From contig OZ038435.1 in assembly GCA_964036275.1 (NCBI GenBank), positions 17,917,632 through 17,981,631 of the forward strand: a stretch of DNA of 64,000 nucleotides, in the 5' to 3' direction. How positions within the stretch are numbered: the stretch's first letter is position 1; each line of letters begins with the position of its first letter. This DNA comes from Litoditis marina (lineage: Eukaryota > Nematoda > Chromadorea > Rhabditida > Rhabditidae). The position numbers and the translations under genes are program-made. Positions 24,130-36,000 of this stretch are shown one piece after another. The notes under the pieces were generated by a model. It was not told the origin of the DNA. It saw nothing but the letters and a program-made list of their open reading frames with translations, and made no database searches.

Positions 24130-24985
24130 CCTTCCCCTCTCTCTCTCTCTCTATCTTTCTCTCTTTCTCTCTTTCTCACCCCCTCTCTTTCTCTCTAATC
24201 TCTCCCCCAAACCTGTTTCTCGCGACCTATTCTATCTCGATTCCAATATATCCCCCCCCCTCCGAAAACTTTATTTATATGAATAAAAAGAGTCTCTCCC
24301 CGAATAATAAACAATTCGGCCTTCGTTTAAGTACTCGAAACGATGCGCTGTCACACACAGGCACACACACACTTACATCTCTCCCTCTTTCTGTTTCTAT
24401 TACTATCCCCCTTTCTCTTTTCTCTTTCTCTTTTCTTTCTCTCTTCTCTTCCGCTCTCTCTCTCTCTCTGTCTCTCTCTTTCTCTCTCTCTCTGTTTCTG
24501 TCTCTTTTCTCGCTCGCTCTCTCTTCTCCTTTCATCTCCCTCTATCTTTCCCTTTTTTGTTTTATCGATTTCTATTCTCTTTCTCTTCTCTTCCTCTCCC
24601 CCAACGATCTTTCTTTTTCTATCTTTCTATCCCCCTCTGTCTTTTTTGGTTCTCTCTTTTGTCTCTTTCAATACCTCTCTCTCTTCTCTATTTTTTCGCT
24701 TACTGTTTTTCTCCTTTCACATCTTTCTCTTTTTTCTTCTTCGATTCACCTTTCTCTCTATCGTTTCTCCTCCCCCTCTTTCTTTCCCATCCTTCTCTTT
24801 TTCTTTCTCTCGCTCACTTTCTATTTCTCACTATTTCTTGGTGTCTCTCTATCTCTATGTCACTCTCTCTCTATCTCTCACTCCCTCTCTCACATCCTCT
24901 CTCTATTTTTCTTTCTCTAACCATCTTCCACTCCCCACCCTCTCTTTTGTTTGTTTTCTTCTCCTTTGACATTGATTTGTCACCT
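23749..24985 (+). repeat. CT-rich microsatellite tract (copy 2, 4 bp longer)
   Basis: Same tract as 7133-8365 but with a net gain of 4 bp in the (CT)n blocks and one T-to-C change at 24536. It accounts for most of the few differences between the two duplicated segments. Confidence 0.97.
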
Positions 24986-25891
24986 TGAGCTACAATGCCT
25001 AGTTCCTTTTCAACTAAATTGGATTTTCTTTCCATATCTCCACAAATTGTACGAAAAGCGGCTTCAATACAAAAGATGAGTATTGATTAGAAACATTGTC
25101 TCAATGGCCAGCTCTACAACTAAACGGGTTCTCAGATAACCTAACTCCATTTTGGTGATTACTTTTTCAACTTATCTGCGTTGGGAACCTGAAATACTAT
25201 AATAACTGACACTGAAAATCAAGTTTTAGTCAAATGAAATTCAATCTGTTTATCGTGTTTTAGGTTATCTTCCGGTCACCGGAAAAAATGTTACCGAAAA
25301 GTTTAGGTTAGTAAAACCCGGTTAGATATAGATTTCACCTGTTTTCATGTCAAGTTTGATATTTCGCTTATTTCCGCGAATTTTCCAAAAATGTAGTCAA
25401 AGTTCATCTAGTTCACGGTGTCCCTAATTTCATCTGTGCAACCTTTTAAAACTGCACCAATTTAATACCCCGTCGATATTTAAACCATTCATAATTGCGC
25501 CCACGGTTCAACTGGTTTTCCAACAAACCATCATTTTTTCGTACAAACTTCATTGAAAGTCAATTTCGCGACGCGTTTATGTATATATTATCGAATTTCG
25601 TGTGGAATAGATGTTCTCACATAAAATGGAGAATATGTGACGCGCCGAATCTCAAGATATCGATTAATGGTGGTACTTTACAATGTTACAAGCCGAATCT
25701 GCAGCCGTATTCATGAACATCCCGGTCTTTTCCTCCCACCTGCGTCTCCTTAAAAATACGCTATTTCTCTGCTCTAACATCCCGCCGGGCTACGAGTGCG
25801 AAACAGTGCGCTAAAAGCGAGAGACGCAGGTTGGGATGAAGGGGCCAGAATGTTCTAGCATGCGTCTCACTGCTGACCGATGCTTACGGGA

Positions 25892-26227
25892 TTAAAGAAG
25901 GACGATTATGTAGACCAATCGCAACGCTTCAGTCCTTTAAACTGCAATACTTTTTTCAATTGCAGTTTAAAAGACCGATGCGTCGGGATTGGTCCACGAA
26001 ATCGTCCCACTTCAAGTCGAATCTTTTCGATAATTTGAACAAAATTTTCGACATTCGCTTTTTCTGGTGATGTAAATTGTCCGAATGAACTTAGCTTCAC
26101 ACATTAAAGAAGGACGATTATGTGGTCCAATCGCAACGATTCAGTCCTTTAAACTGGAATACGTTTTTCAATTGCAGTTTAAAGGACCGTTGACACGGGA
26201 TTGGTCCACATAATCGTCCTACTTTAA
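25892..26227. mobile_element. Two palindromic ~124-bp MITEs close together (copy 2)
   Basis: Copy-2 twins of the pair at 9272-9607, here close to the right end of the duplicated segment (26290). Confidence 0.88.
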
Positions 26228-26398
26228 CGCCAAACGGTACCACTTTAAACATTACAAACCGAATCTGGCCGATGCTTGCGCGGGATTAAGTCAAATGTTT
26301 TCGATAACTTTCGTGTGTTGATATTGGGCCGATTCCATATTTAACCGAGTTTTTTAGTAACCGGTTCTTTGGTAACCATTTTTTTCAGGTTACCTCTC

Positions 26399-29300
26399 AG
26401 GTGAAAAGTCGCGGGCCGATTCGGCCCGAGTCGGGTGAGATCGGCTCGTCGTGTTCTGTCGTGTCGCGTCGTGAGGTGTCGTGGCGAATCGGCTACGATT
26501 CGGCCAGCCTAAGTGCGCCCGCCTGCTAATTGGTTGCTCTGCCGCACAGTCCTTCAACTTTTGAATTTTAGAAAATTTTCAATTTAATGTATTTTTGGTT
26601 GTAATCTCTGTTTATTTGTATTTTGTATTCATTTTATTCCTGTATTTCTTGTTGAGAAAAGTCTAGACACTGTGCTACTCACTTGCGAATACGTTTTCTA
26701 TCAATATTTACGGTTTTAAACCAGTTTTCGTTGATTGTATTAATTAAATTTCCGATCTTTCAACAAATTTGTTCCTAATTATAGTTATTCAGCCCTCATA
26801 GAGGAGTGAAAAACAGGAAAGTTGATTCCACGACAAAGCGTTCCCGTGCGTTGCGTGTGCGATAGCTCGTCCCCACTCTCTCATCACAAAATAAGCGGAA
26901 ACTGGGGTTCAGAATGACATTACACTTCGTAAAGTTTACTGTCCGTTATTGAATATAAATTTACTATGAATACATTCGAAAAGTTGGTTTAGTCGTCACG
27001 TAATTGAGAAAAAACAAGTCCTTCTTTCTTATTTCACACTGTTTTTCGTTCTTGATGTTCTCTGCAGTCTCTATACGAAATCTAACCTAGTTTCACATTG
27101 ATTTGTAAGTTTTAAGGTAATTCGAGAATTTTTAAGCTGGGGAAGAGTTATGTCACGCAACGCGAGGACGAGTTGTCCGTAAACGTTAAATTTAACCCAT
27201 TTCGTATGTCAATATTTTCAAAATTCTGAATTGATTTCTGGATGGAAAGTTCAAAATTGTTTCATGTCTTTTTCAGGCTTGATCAGTTGATGGGTTTCCC
27301 GCTGTGAGAGGCGGCTGTTTACACGGTTTCAACTCTCTACCCGATTAGGAGATAATTCAACTGTTCCACAAACGAGTTAATGTAAGGTAATATTGGCAAA
27401 AGTTTCACGTGTTTAACTAGGAAAACGAATTCATTCCGAAGAATAGTCATATCTTGCAGGCCTGTCCGGGTCCAAATAGGATTAGAGAAAATAGCTGTTT
27501 GGTGAACGAGTTTAGCCATGTGCCAGTAAAGTGTGACTGATCCACGAAAATTAGTTGGTATATACCACTAGAGAGGAGAAATACATAAAAATCTGCACAT
27601 TTCTTATTGCCAAATTGTTCTATAAATGTTGGTCTAAATATTCAGTTTTGTTACATGAGTTTTTCAGGTTTGATCGGTAGCTGGGTTTTCAACACAGAAG
27701 ACAGAACCAAGTTGCTGTATGGCGTTCCTACTATTCATTCAAGATTTAACCAGCTATTCAACACGTGAGTTGATGCTTTTTGCTTAGTTGTGGGTAGGAA
27801 GTATATAAACGCCAGAACAATGTGCAGTTTCCGAGCCAATCAGACAAGCCACCAAGAAACATTCGGATGGTACTTGTTGGAAGATATGTGTTGTTTTGGG
27901 ATTCGTTTTTAATTGTTCTCATAATCATTATACGTTCCAAAAGATGACTTTCAAATAACCGACTATGGCTGTCCAATACGGACCTTAATAAAATTATAAT
28001 AGAGTTTCTTGCTCGTAGTATTTGTATTCATTTGATGATATCTACTATGGAGTATGGTACTTGTTGCTGTTTTTGTTCTCGTGTGGGTAAACCGTATCCC
28101 CAGAAGCATACCCAACCAAATTTGTCCAAATAGCTAGGAAAGATTCGAAAACGGGCTCCTTTCCCGCCTGAGACAAGAAAGGAAGTCCCCTTTTTTTTAT
28201 GGAGAGTGATTTTTTTTCCAGTTTTTACATCCAAAAACGGATATTTTTTGTCGGACCTCACTGGTCCGAACTTACTTACATGGTACATGGAACATGAATG
28301 TTAAGGGAAATTAACTAGTTTTGCAGAAAATGAAGCTGTTTTCGTTATACATTCTTTACAGCTAAACCGGCCCCTTGCAAGGTTTGTCTAGGTAATATTG
28401 AGTCAAAATACACACAATCACTTTTTGCAATGGACAGTCGTTGTATTGCAGAAGTGTTGGCTTGATATTGGCGATCCCCAATCATGAGACTCGAACTTCA
28501 GATGCTCGGATGCTAAGAAAACGGTGAGCAGTTCAAAAGCTCTCTATACTTACATTGTAAAACATATATCTACAAGTCATAGTTCGAGGTTCGAAGTTAT
28601 GGTACTTTCAATATCGCAAACACCAGTAAGGTTCGATTGTTTGCCAAAAAGGATCCGTTTTTACGTTTCAAGACGTGAACATTATCAACCTTGAATCAAA
28701 AATAGACAGATTCAAGATTCTGTCGTTTTCGTTGAAAAACCGGGCTATTTTCAAATTTTTTCCTGACTATTCTGACAACTTCTCTGTGGTGTGGATCTCC
28801 TTGACCATAAGTCATGAATTAGTGTCATCTATAACTCACAATAAATAATATCGCTATCTGCTTCTGCTTCTGCATTTGAAGCGAGCTCATTAGTTTTCGT
28901 TGACATGGTGAGTGTTCATAGATTTGTTGAATGTAAAGATGTTCGTCAATATCAAATACTCAATGCAGGTAAACATTTTCGTTCTCAGTTGTTCGGACAA
29001 TATAAGAGTAAATTCAGCTTTACAGGTCGTGTCCGGCGTAGAATCGTGGTTTAATGGAAGTTCGGTGGTTTAGAGACGCTAACTTCACGATGTCTAAGGT
29101 AGTTATCAATTCCTTAATGGGTTTTAGGTTTACAGCTGGTTTCACGTATTGCGCTCATTGTAATAGTTGATATCTGAATGGGAGGATAGGAAAAAAGCGT
29201 TTGTTAGAGTGCGTGTGCCGATTAGTATAGTAGTATCCCCTTCGATTTTAGAATCGGGACTTTTGTTAATTTCAAACTTCGAATTGAAATATTCATTGTC

Positions 29301-30726
29301 CGGAAAGCCTGCCGGTTCTGTCAAAATTTCGACCATCCCTGTTTGTCATAACCAGTTATTCGTCATTAGTCACCATACGTCATGTTGTACAAATAACGAC
29401 AAAAGTTTAGAGAACTAATTACTTTTCCGCCAAATTGAGGAGAAAGCGCCTATTTTCCAATCACTGGCTCCTATTTGTAGAATATATTCGCACTTTACTG
29501 GTCTGGGGCAGTGACAAGACGACAAAACTTGATAAATACTCGATAGTTACAGGTTAGTTCTCTAGCTCTAGCCTTGAGATTGAGAAATTTGTCAATTTTA
29601 CAAGGGACCCGGTATTTCGTTAACCCTATCAGGTAACCTTAAACGGGTTACCTAGTTAACCGTTGCGTTAAGCCTCTTTTACAATGTCTTCTGAGGGAAA
29701 TTCGAGGTTGCCAAGCGGTTAACAAAGGGATTAACCAGGTAACGCATTTGAGCTCACCTGATAGGGTTAACAGTTAATGAATTACCGGGTTAAATGAAAA
29801 ATTTGCCTGAAAAATTCATTTATCAATCTCAGTCGTACTATTAGAGCATAGCACCCATTGATTGAAATATCACGAAGTTTGTCAATGTGTTTTCTTCAGG
29901 ATCATTGACGGCGCACCCTTTCCTGCTTTCTCCCTCCCTCCTTCTGGATGTCAGAAGATGCCGATTCCAGTCATTTATACGGTTAGTTACAGCACTAGAC
30001 ACTCAAAATTGAACATTTGTCGTTTTTATAAGTTAATCTGTGCATAGTTCTCATAGAAGAGCGACATGCTGTATTTTGTACTATCCTGCTGTTTGTAGTT
30101 TGATCTGTTTTGTTTTGCGGCAGAATTCAAAAGTTATGACATGTATCGAGACATTCGATATAGAACTACGGCGAATTGTTCACCTCCTATAGCTGAGTTA
30201 TAGTATGTCATTTTGCATCCAACCACATATCTAGCCTTAATCACCCTCATGAACTTTCATTAATACGGTCTATGTGATATGTCGAGGTTGAGATGATGTC
30301 GATGAGTATCGGATGAAAAGATAATATTTAATATTTCGGTCTTGCATGTTGTTAGAGTTTGCGGGTTGCAGCTATTGGAGATTTGTGCTTATAGGCTCTA
30401 ATATTTTGTTCTTTCAGATGTGTCAAGAATTTTGGACCACCCTGATGCCACCCAACAATTGAGGAACCGCCCAAATCATCGATAATTTGTATTTTAGTTA
30501 TGTATAATTTTGATGCAAATAAATGTTGTTTCTGTATGTATTTTTACTTTCCGTAAGTATTATCGAGCGAGCTGAGAAAAATGAACTTTCTCACGAAATT
30601 GCCCGAATCGGCCCGATTCGGGTGATATCGGCCAAAAAATCGTCGGGCCGAAAAGGTGCCTTTTCGGCCCGACATTTCCCCCGAAATGACCCGACTCGGG
30701 CCGAATCGGCTCGCGATTTTTCACCT
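26399..30726. mobile_element. 4.33-kb DNA transposon-like element with 38-bp terminal inverted repeats
   Basis: The left end (26399-26436) and inverted right end (30689-30726) match at 36 of 38 bases, starting AGGTGAAAA and ending CGAGTCGGGT. Flanking DNA on both sides belongs to one GGTAACC-type dispersed repeat (compare 13266-13360), as expected for an insertion into it. No clear target-site duplication was seen. Inside are candidate plus-strand exons ending with an AATAAA near 30518, but no recognised transposase. A GACGAGTTGTC-type inverted-repeat element (about 26843-27183) is nested within. Confidence 0.8.
27668..30462 (+). CDS. Spliced gene-like exons inside the 4.33-kb element, function unknown
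   Basis: Three stretches look like real exons. First, 27668-27764 (ttttcag acceptor, GTGAGT donor) reads LIGSWVFNTEDRTKLL onward. Second, 29900-29981 (cttcag acceptor, GTTAGT donor) reads IIDGAPFPAFSLPPSGC onward. Third, 30418-30462 (ctttcag acceptor) reads MCQEFWTTLMPPNN and a stop, with AATAAA 55 bases later. The last two join in phase. A small exon behind the ttttag at 29131 could bridge the first and second in phase, but this is not secure. A degenerate relative of the first exon lies near 27279. I do not recognise the protein; it could be element-encoded or a captured host gene. Confidence 0.4.
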
Positions 30727-32719
30727 ATGCTCATTGGTAACCGGTAGGTAACCTGAAACTAGCGTTCAAACCATCGGTAAAAATCACATTTTACATTAGA
30801 GAAACAGGTAAACGGTTTTCAATTTCAGGTTACCTACCAGTTACCTAGGTAATCTGACAAAGGGTTACTAAAAACTCGGTTAGATATATAATTCAGCTTG
30901 ATGAAGCGAACAACATTTTTGCATTTGCTTTTTCTGATGGTTTGCAATCAACAGCAATCGTTCAAGTTAACGTAGTTTCACAAATTAACGCGAGACGGTA
31001 CCACTTTACATTGTTACAAGCCTGCACAACTAAGTTAATTGTTTCCGATGAATTTTCAGGGTTGATAATGTGAGCGACATTTTGGTATGGTCTTTTCTTG
31101 TGATTTATATTCAACGAAAATCGTTGAAACCAACTTAGTCATCAAACGAATGAACGCGAAATTGTGCTACATCACAAGCCGTATTTGTTGGATGCTTGAT
31201 TTTATAATCAGAAATCGTAGTTTTCGTCGCATAAAATCAGCCATCCAGTTTTAGGTTCTGATAAGTTGCTTATACTGTTAGTCAATTGCACGATGACGTG
31301 AAACATGTTAAACACAGCATAACTCAGAAACGTGCAATAACAAAGTGCAAGGTTCCTCATTTGAATGCTAACTTCACGTGACTACTCAATTTACCTCTAG
31401 TGTACGAAGCACATTTCCTGGAAACGTGTTCTTGGAAACTTCCTTTCATTTCCATTCTGCAGTTTTCCTAGCTTTGTCCAGTTGTCTGGTCTGCACTTTC
31501 AAAGAGTAAAAGCTGCCATCGCAATTTGTAATTGGTATGTATAATATTTTTCATCAGTTATCAAACTCCAGTTTACCTCTTTCACAGATTGGTTTTTTTT
31601 CTATAAAACTTTAATGACTGAAAAAGTACTTGCTCAATATTGATTTTTTGCTCTTTTTTATGGTTTTTGAGCTAGTATTTTGTAGTTTGTGGTTTGTATT
31701 TTACAGTAAGATTTGGCCAAATTACCAAATTGTGCCATCATTTTTCTGTGGTAAATCTGACACTGCAAAAAATGCTGTTTTCCATATTGAAATTTTACAC
31801 TTCGTTCTTGAACAGGGAAAAAAATGCCACTTTGAAAACTTTTTTGAAAGCCAGGTCTCGAACGGGAATGTCTCTATCACCCCAAAGTTTACTTAATATA
31901 GTTCACACCATTCCTACTGAGACTCCTACAGTAACCTCACTAATTTTTTGAAGGCTGTTGTGAAGCTGAAAATTCAGTTCATCAAAAACCCTCTCGTGTA
32001 CTTATTGCACCTGAGAACGAGAAAGAGTTGCGAAAATCCTCAACCTTTCCTATCAAAATTAAGTGAGAAAAATAGCTTGGAAGTTTCGAAATCCTACTGT
32101 AGGAGTCTCAGTAGGAATGAAAAAGACTATAGGTCCACTTTATGGTAGGCAAATCTTAAGTTTCCTCAAAATTCAGTTAGTTTTGCAACAAAAGTCAGGT
32201 AAAACATGCTCATTATTGATTTTCTGGTTGTTCTCGGTTATGTACTTTGTAGTCTGTAGTTTGTATTCCCCATTTACAGTCTACCAAATGTGATGGTATC
32301 TCGTTGGGAATATCGATTGCTGAATCCGAGACACCTCTTCTGCGGTCTCAGACGGAAGGCGGGTGTCAGGTATAGTTAATTTCGTTTCCACTCAGACCTT
32401 GGCAGGGTGCCAATGATCTTCAAATCAATATATTTTCCATAGAAATAACAATAAATAAGAAGTTGAACAAAAATAATTGCACAAGAATAACCTCTGCCGG
32501 TTATCTGCCGATCAACATTTTGAACGGTGATTGAAATACTTGAGTGAGTACTGTAGTTCGTAAGAAAGCTGTATACTATAGAAGTACTGTGATGCAATTG
32601 GTTAGAAATAGAGAAATATTCAACGCCGAAATACTCCTATCATGATCATTATCTCAATTCAAGCTGAGTTCAAATGCAGCTACACCTCATATAGTGATTG
32701 CCAAATTTATGAATTTCTG
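30727..32719. other. Repeat-rich intergenic DNA
   Basis: It begins with the right half of the interrupted GGTAACC repeat (30727-30890). It also contains a small inverted-repeat element at 31909-32119 and a pair of ~75-bp direct repeats (31638-31708 and 32210-32280, both with ttgtagtttgtggtttgtatt-like ends). No exon chain with consistent phases was found. Confidence 0.6.
31909..32119. mobile_element. 211-bp MITE with 25-bp inverted ends
   Basis: The ends cattcctactgagactcc... and its inverse at 32095-32119 match over about 25 bases with at most one difference. A diverged copy spans about 36282-36457 (right end tactgtagggatcgcagtag). Confidence 0.85.
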
Positions 32720-32803
32720 TCTCTTGCCGGAATCGAACCTGCGAGCAAAAGATTCGTAGCAGGGTGCAAACCACTGCGCTAATAGAGCACATGCACGGCA
32801 AGC
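32720..32803 (-). mobile_element. tRNA-like sequence (SINE head or tRNA pseudogene)
   Basis: On the minus strand it has an A-box-like tagcgcagtgg and the B box ggttcgattcc. Its T arm (gcagg / ccggc) is imperfect and the acceptor stem does not close, so a working tRNA is unlikely. Confidence 0.6.
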
Positions 32804-32917
32804 TTTGGAATCAAAGACAGGTGTGCGTACACAGCGGGAAGTGAAATATACAGTACCCTCCCGCCTTTCCCTTGGCGGCGACTATTGGGTGTACGTAGCC
32901 CGCTGGGTTTGTAGTTT

Positions 32918-32990
32918 GATCCCGTTGCTTTCCGGTCAAAATGCTTGGTTCGTATTATATGTAACTAGGTCAAACTACAACTCTGCTGTC
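32918..32990. repeat. TTTGTAGTTTGA inverted-repeat family
   Basis: ggtttgtagtttgatc and gtcaaactacaact face each other here. The same short inverted ends recur at 35737-35772, 36010-36053, 36725-36993 and singly at 56150 and 57272. Mostly in or beside the GT31 gene. Confidence 0.65.
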
Positions 32991-33000
32991 GTAGCTCTAT

Positions 33001-36000
33001 CTAAAACCAGATGTTTTGAGAGACATTTTTCTTCCTCTTCTTCTTGGAATATCGATTGGGTTATTGATTGGTCAGCTGTTATCTGCGGAAAGTTCAAACT
33101 ACAACAATGAGTACACCGTGACAATCAATCATACAGAAGGTATGTCAGGGTTTTGCACGGACCAATTTGTCTGATGCAGAGGTAACAGTATACATTATAT
33201 TCTTACCCAATCTATTTGAGTTTGAATTGTTTTTGGGGAATTGTAGTTTGACCAGCTCCCCCCCCCCAACCGTAGGTTGAACATTTCATTTCTCACCTAC
33301 AGTATAAAAATTAGAGAGGGTGGGGGTGAGAAGTTCACATTTCGGATATTAAAGTTACACCCCCTGGAAGAATGAATGTCGACGTTGAATTTCAACCCTC
33401 CATTTTTTGTAGCATGTTCAGGTTTTTTTAGTCCAAGTCTGAGTTCAACGAAAAGTTTTTGTTTCATAGACAAAAGCGAGAAATTTGTTTTCGGGATTGA
33501 CACAAAAATTTAACAACACACCAAGTCGTAAAAGTGAAAAATTCTTCGACAAAAGAATTTTTCGTTTCAGAACTCAAACAAGATGACCTGTTCTTTCTGC
33601 GATGCGTTGTGGTTATCAACTCGCTGACCAAGGTAACCTTTCAAACATTATCGTGAAAAGTAATCGAAATAGAGATGCATGTCTCATCCGATAAAAACTC
33701 GTACATGAACGTGTGCATATCGAGATCAACTACAAATTCGACTTGGCTGTTCCGTAAATTACTCTTTTCCTTCCAGAATCCCCTAAAGTACGTGGAAGCG
33801 ATTAGAGACACGCATGGCAGAGACTGCAACCAAACCGTTTTTTACACGAATTCCAAGAAAGTTATGAAAAAGATCACCGGTAGGTATACTCTGTTTCATT
33901 CCTACCTGTGGTCCATACAATATCCTAGATCTTACTATATAGGCTCATGCCCGAATCACCATGACTGTACAACCTGTTACGAGAGATTGATGATGACTTG
34001 AAAAATTATTACTGCCCTTGATTACATTTATTTGATGAAGTTTCCTATTCATACTGTATCTGTTCAAATAAGAGTGAGGACGACTATAACTATCATAACA
34101 CTAGCGTACGTTTTCCTCAATCACATGTTCTAGATAGAACTAAACATTAATTGATATTCAATATTCATTCACTTGAATGTGTTCGTTATAAAAAACTGTA
34201 CAATTGCCCTTCTCCCGTAGTACTATCCCCCCTCAACATAAGAGTTTCTATGAAAAGGGGAATTGCTGTTATTGTACAATATACCATTTCCATGTTTCAT
34301 TCAACAGACCAGACTGTATGGACATTCGTATGTTCTGAGACATAGATTCAGTGACATGCCAGAAACAACAGTAGAACCATCTGACGACGAATTGACTGTG
34401 AAAATGCATTCCTACATTATATTTCTACATTATATTTCTTCAATGTCCCGTTTCCAGACCAGACAGTGTTTCTGATAGACTCTTCGTCGACCGCGGATAG
34501 ATGGAGTGTACTCTCCCACGTGTTAGATCATTCTGCCGAGGTCAGTCAGAACGTTGGTATTCGCTAAAAGTGATGAGTTTTTATCGAGTTTTCGAGTTTT
34601 CGAATTCGGGAATTTTTGAGTTTTCCGAGGTCGACTTTCTACCGTTTCAAAAGTTTCGAGTTTAGTTCGAGTTATTCCGAGTTTGGCTTCAACATCCCTA
34701 CTCTAAAAGTAATGAACCATTTAGGTAACTAACCCTTTTCGATAATCGCGTTTTCATTTTAAGTTACCCACTCTGGCAATCGAAAAAAGTTACGTCACCA
34801 AACATGAATTCGAATTCGGTTTTACTCGAAAAAACTCGAAAACTATTTGAGTCGTTTCGGATGCGAAACTTCAGACTACAGAACTCGAATTTCGCATGAA
34901 CTCAAAAACTTTGAACTCGATTAATCAACTGCATCTATAACACCGTTCCAACTTTTTCGGATATCTCAATCAAAAATTTTCCATCAGTTCGAATGTTTAA
35001 TTTGAATCTTCAGGTTCCCGCGCAATGGACCGTAATCTTGGATGAGCAGGTATTCCTGCATGTCGGAAACCTTCGTGTCGCCCTACAGAAATTCAACTCA
35101 AATGAAGCGGTTCTTCTCGGGAGGGTGATCAATTCAAAGTGAGAAATGGCGCCAATATTTTCGTTTACCGGGTTCCTGATATGCTCTAACCGTTTTTGGT
35201 AACCGCCTTCTCGGAAGCAAAAACCTGAACCAGAGAAAGTTTTGGTTTTGGGTTACTTTCGGTTACTCAACGGTAAGCGGGAAAACAGTTAACTAAAACG
35301 TCCGGTTAGCACAAAAACCGAAGATATATAGAATAGATTTCATCCGAAAAGTCAATCCAAAATAGCTTTCACATGAATGGCTTCTACATTTCTTGATTGC
35401 ACACTAACGTGAGCTGAAAATTTGTTTGGAAGGGACGGAAAAGGGGCGGAATTGTGATAAAAGTATCATTGCTTTCGCTTATCTTGAAACTTTCAACCAA
35501 TGTTTCTTTGAGCAGTCGAGAAAGTTGGAAAATTCTTAAAAATGTGACGTATTTGGGAAAATGGAAAATGAAAAACGTATTTTCCAGCTCGCTTCTCTCC
35601 TTCTTCTTTCCGTTCTCGCGAGAACGTCTGGCGCTTCACGGAGGTTCGTTTCAACTTGACAATACGAATTTTCTGGAAGAATCTACTGTACCTTTCATTT
35701 GAGAAACGCTTCCGAACCACCACTCTCGGAGCTGTATTTGTAGTTTGAACGGCTTTCGATCAAACTACAACTGGTATCTGATAAGTGATCACCCCCTACC
35801 TCCAGAGTACGTATGCTAGAAGATCCCGACATCTTCATCCCATCCTGCGTCTCCTCAAACATACGCTATTTCTCTGCTCTTACATCCCGCCGGGATGTAA
35901 GAGACGAGAAATAGTGAGGCAGAGCGAGAGACGCAGGATGGGATGAAGGTGCCGGGATCTTCTAGCATACGTACAGTTATTTGAAGGTTCAAAGAGTGCT

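Larger units (their letters stand above)
16617..26290. repeat. Copy 2 of the directly duplicated segment
   Basis: Same sequence and orientation as 1-9670. If this is a simple tandem duplication, the full copy-2 unit runs from 9671 to 26290 (16,620 bp), because copy 1 ends exactly where 9671 begins. In that case 9671-16616 should have its twin immediately left of this window. That last step is inference; the 9.67-kb match itself is seen directly. Very low divergence means either a very young duplication or an assembly duplication. Confidence 0.95.

Noticed and set aside
28028..28288. 86-codon minus-strand ORF (MYHVSKFGPVRSDKK...)
   Set aside because: It overlaps the dispersed intron repeat with the ccgtttttggatgtaaaaac core found in many introns, so it is probably repeat-derived.
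34290..34457. An extra GT31 exon (acag acceptor and accagactg start at 34307)
   Set aside because: It resembles the start of the next exon and has an open frame, but no donor with the right phase was found, and the neighbouring exons already join in phase without it.
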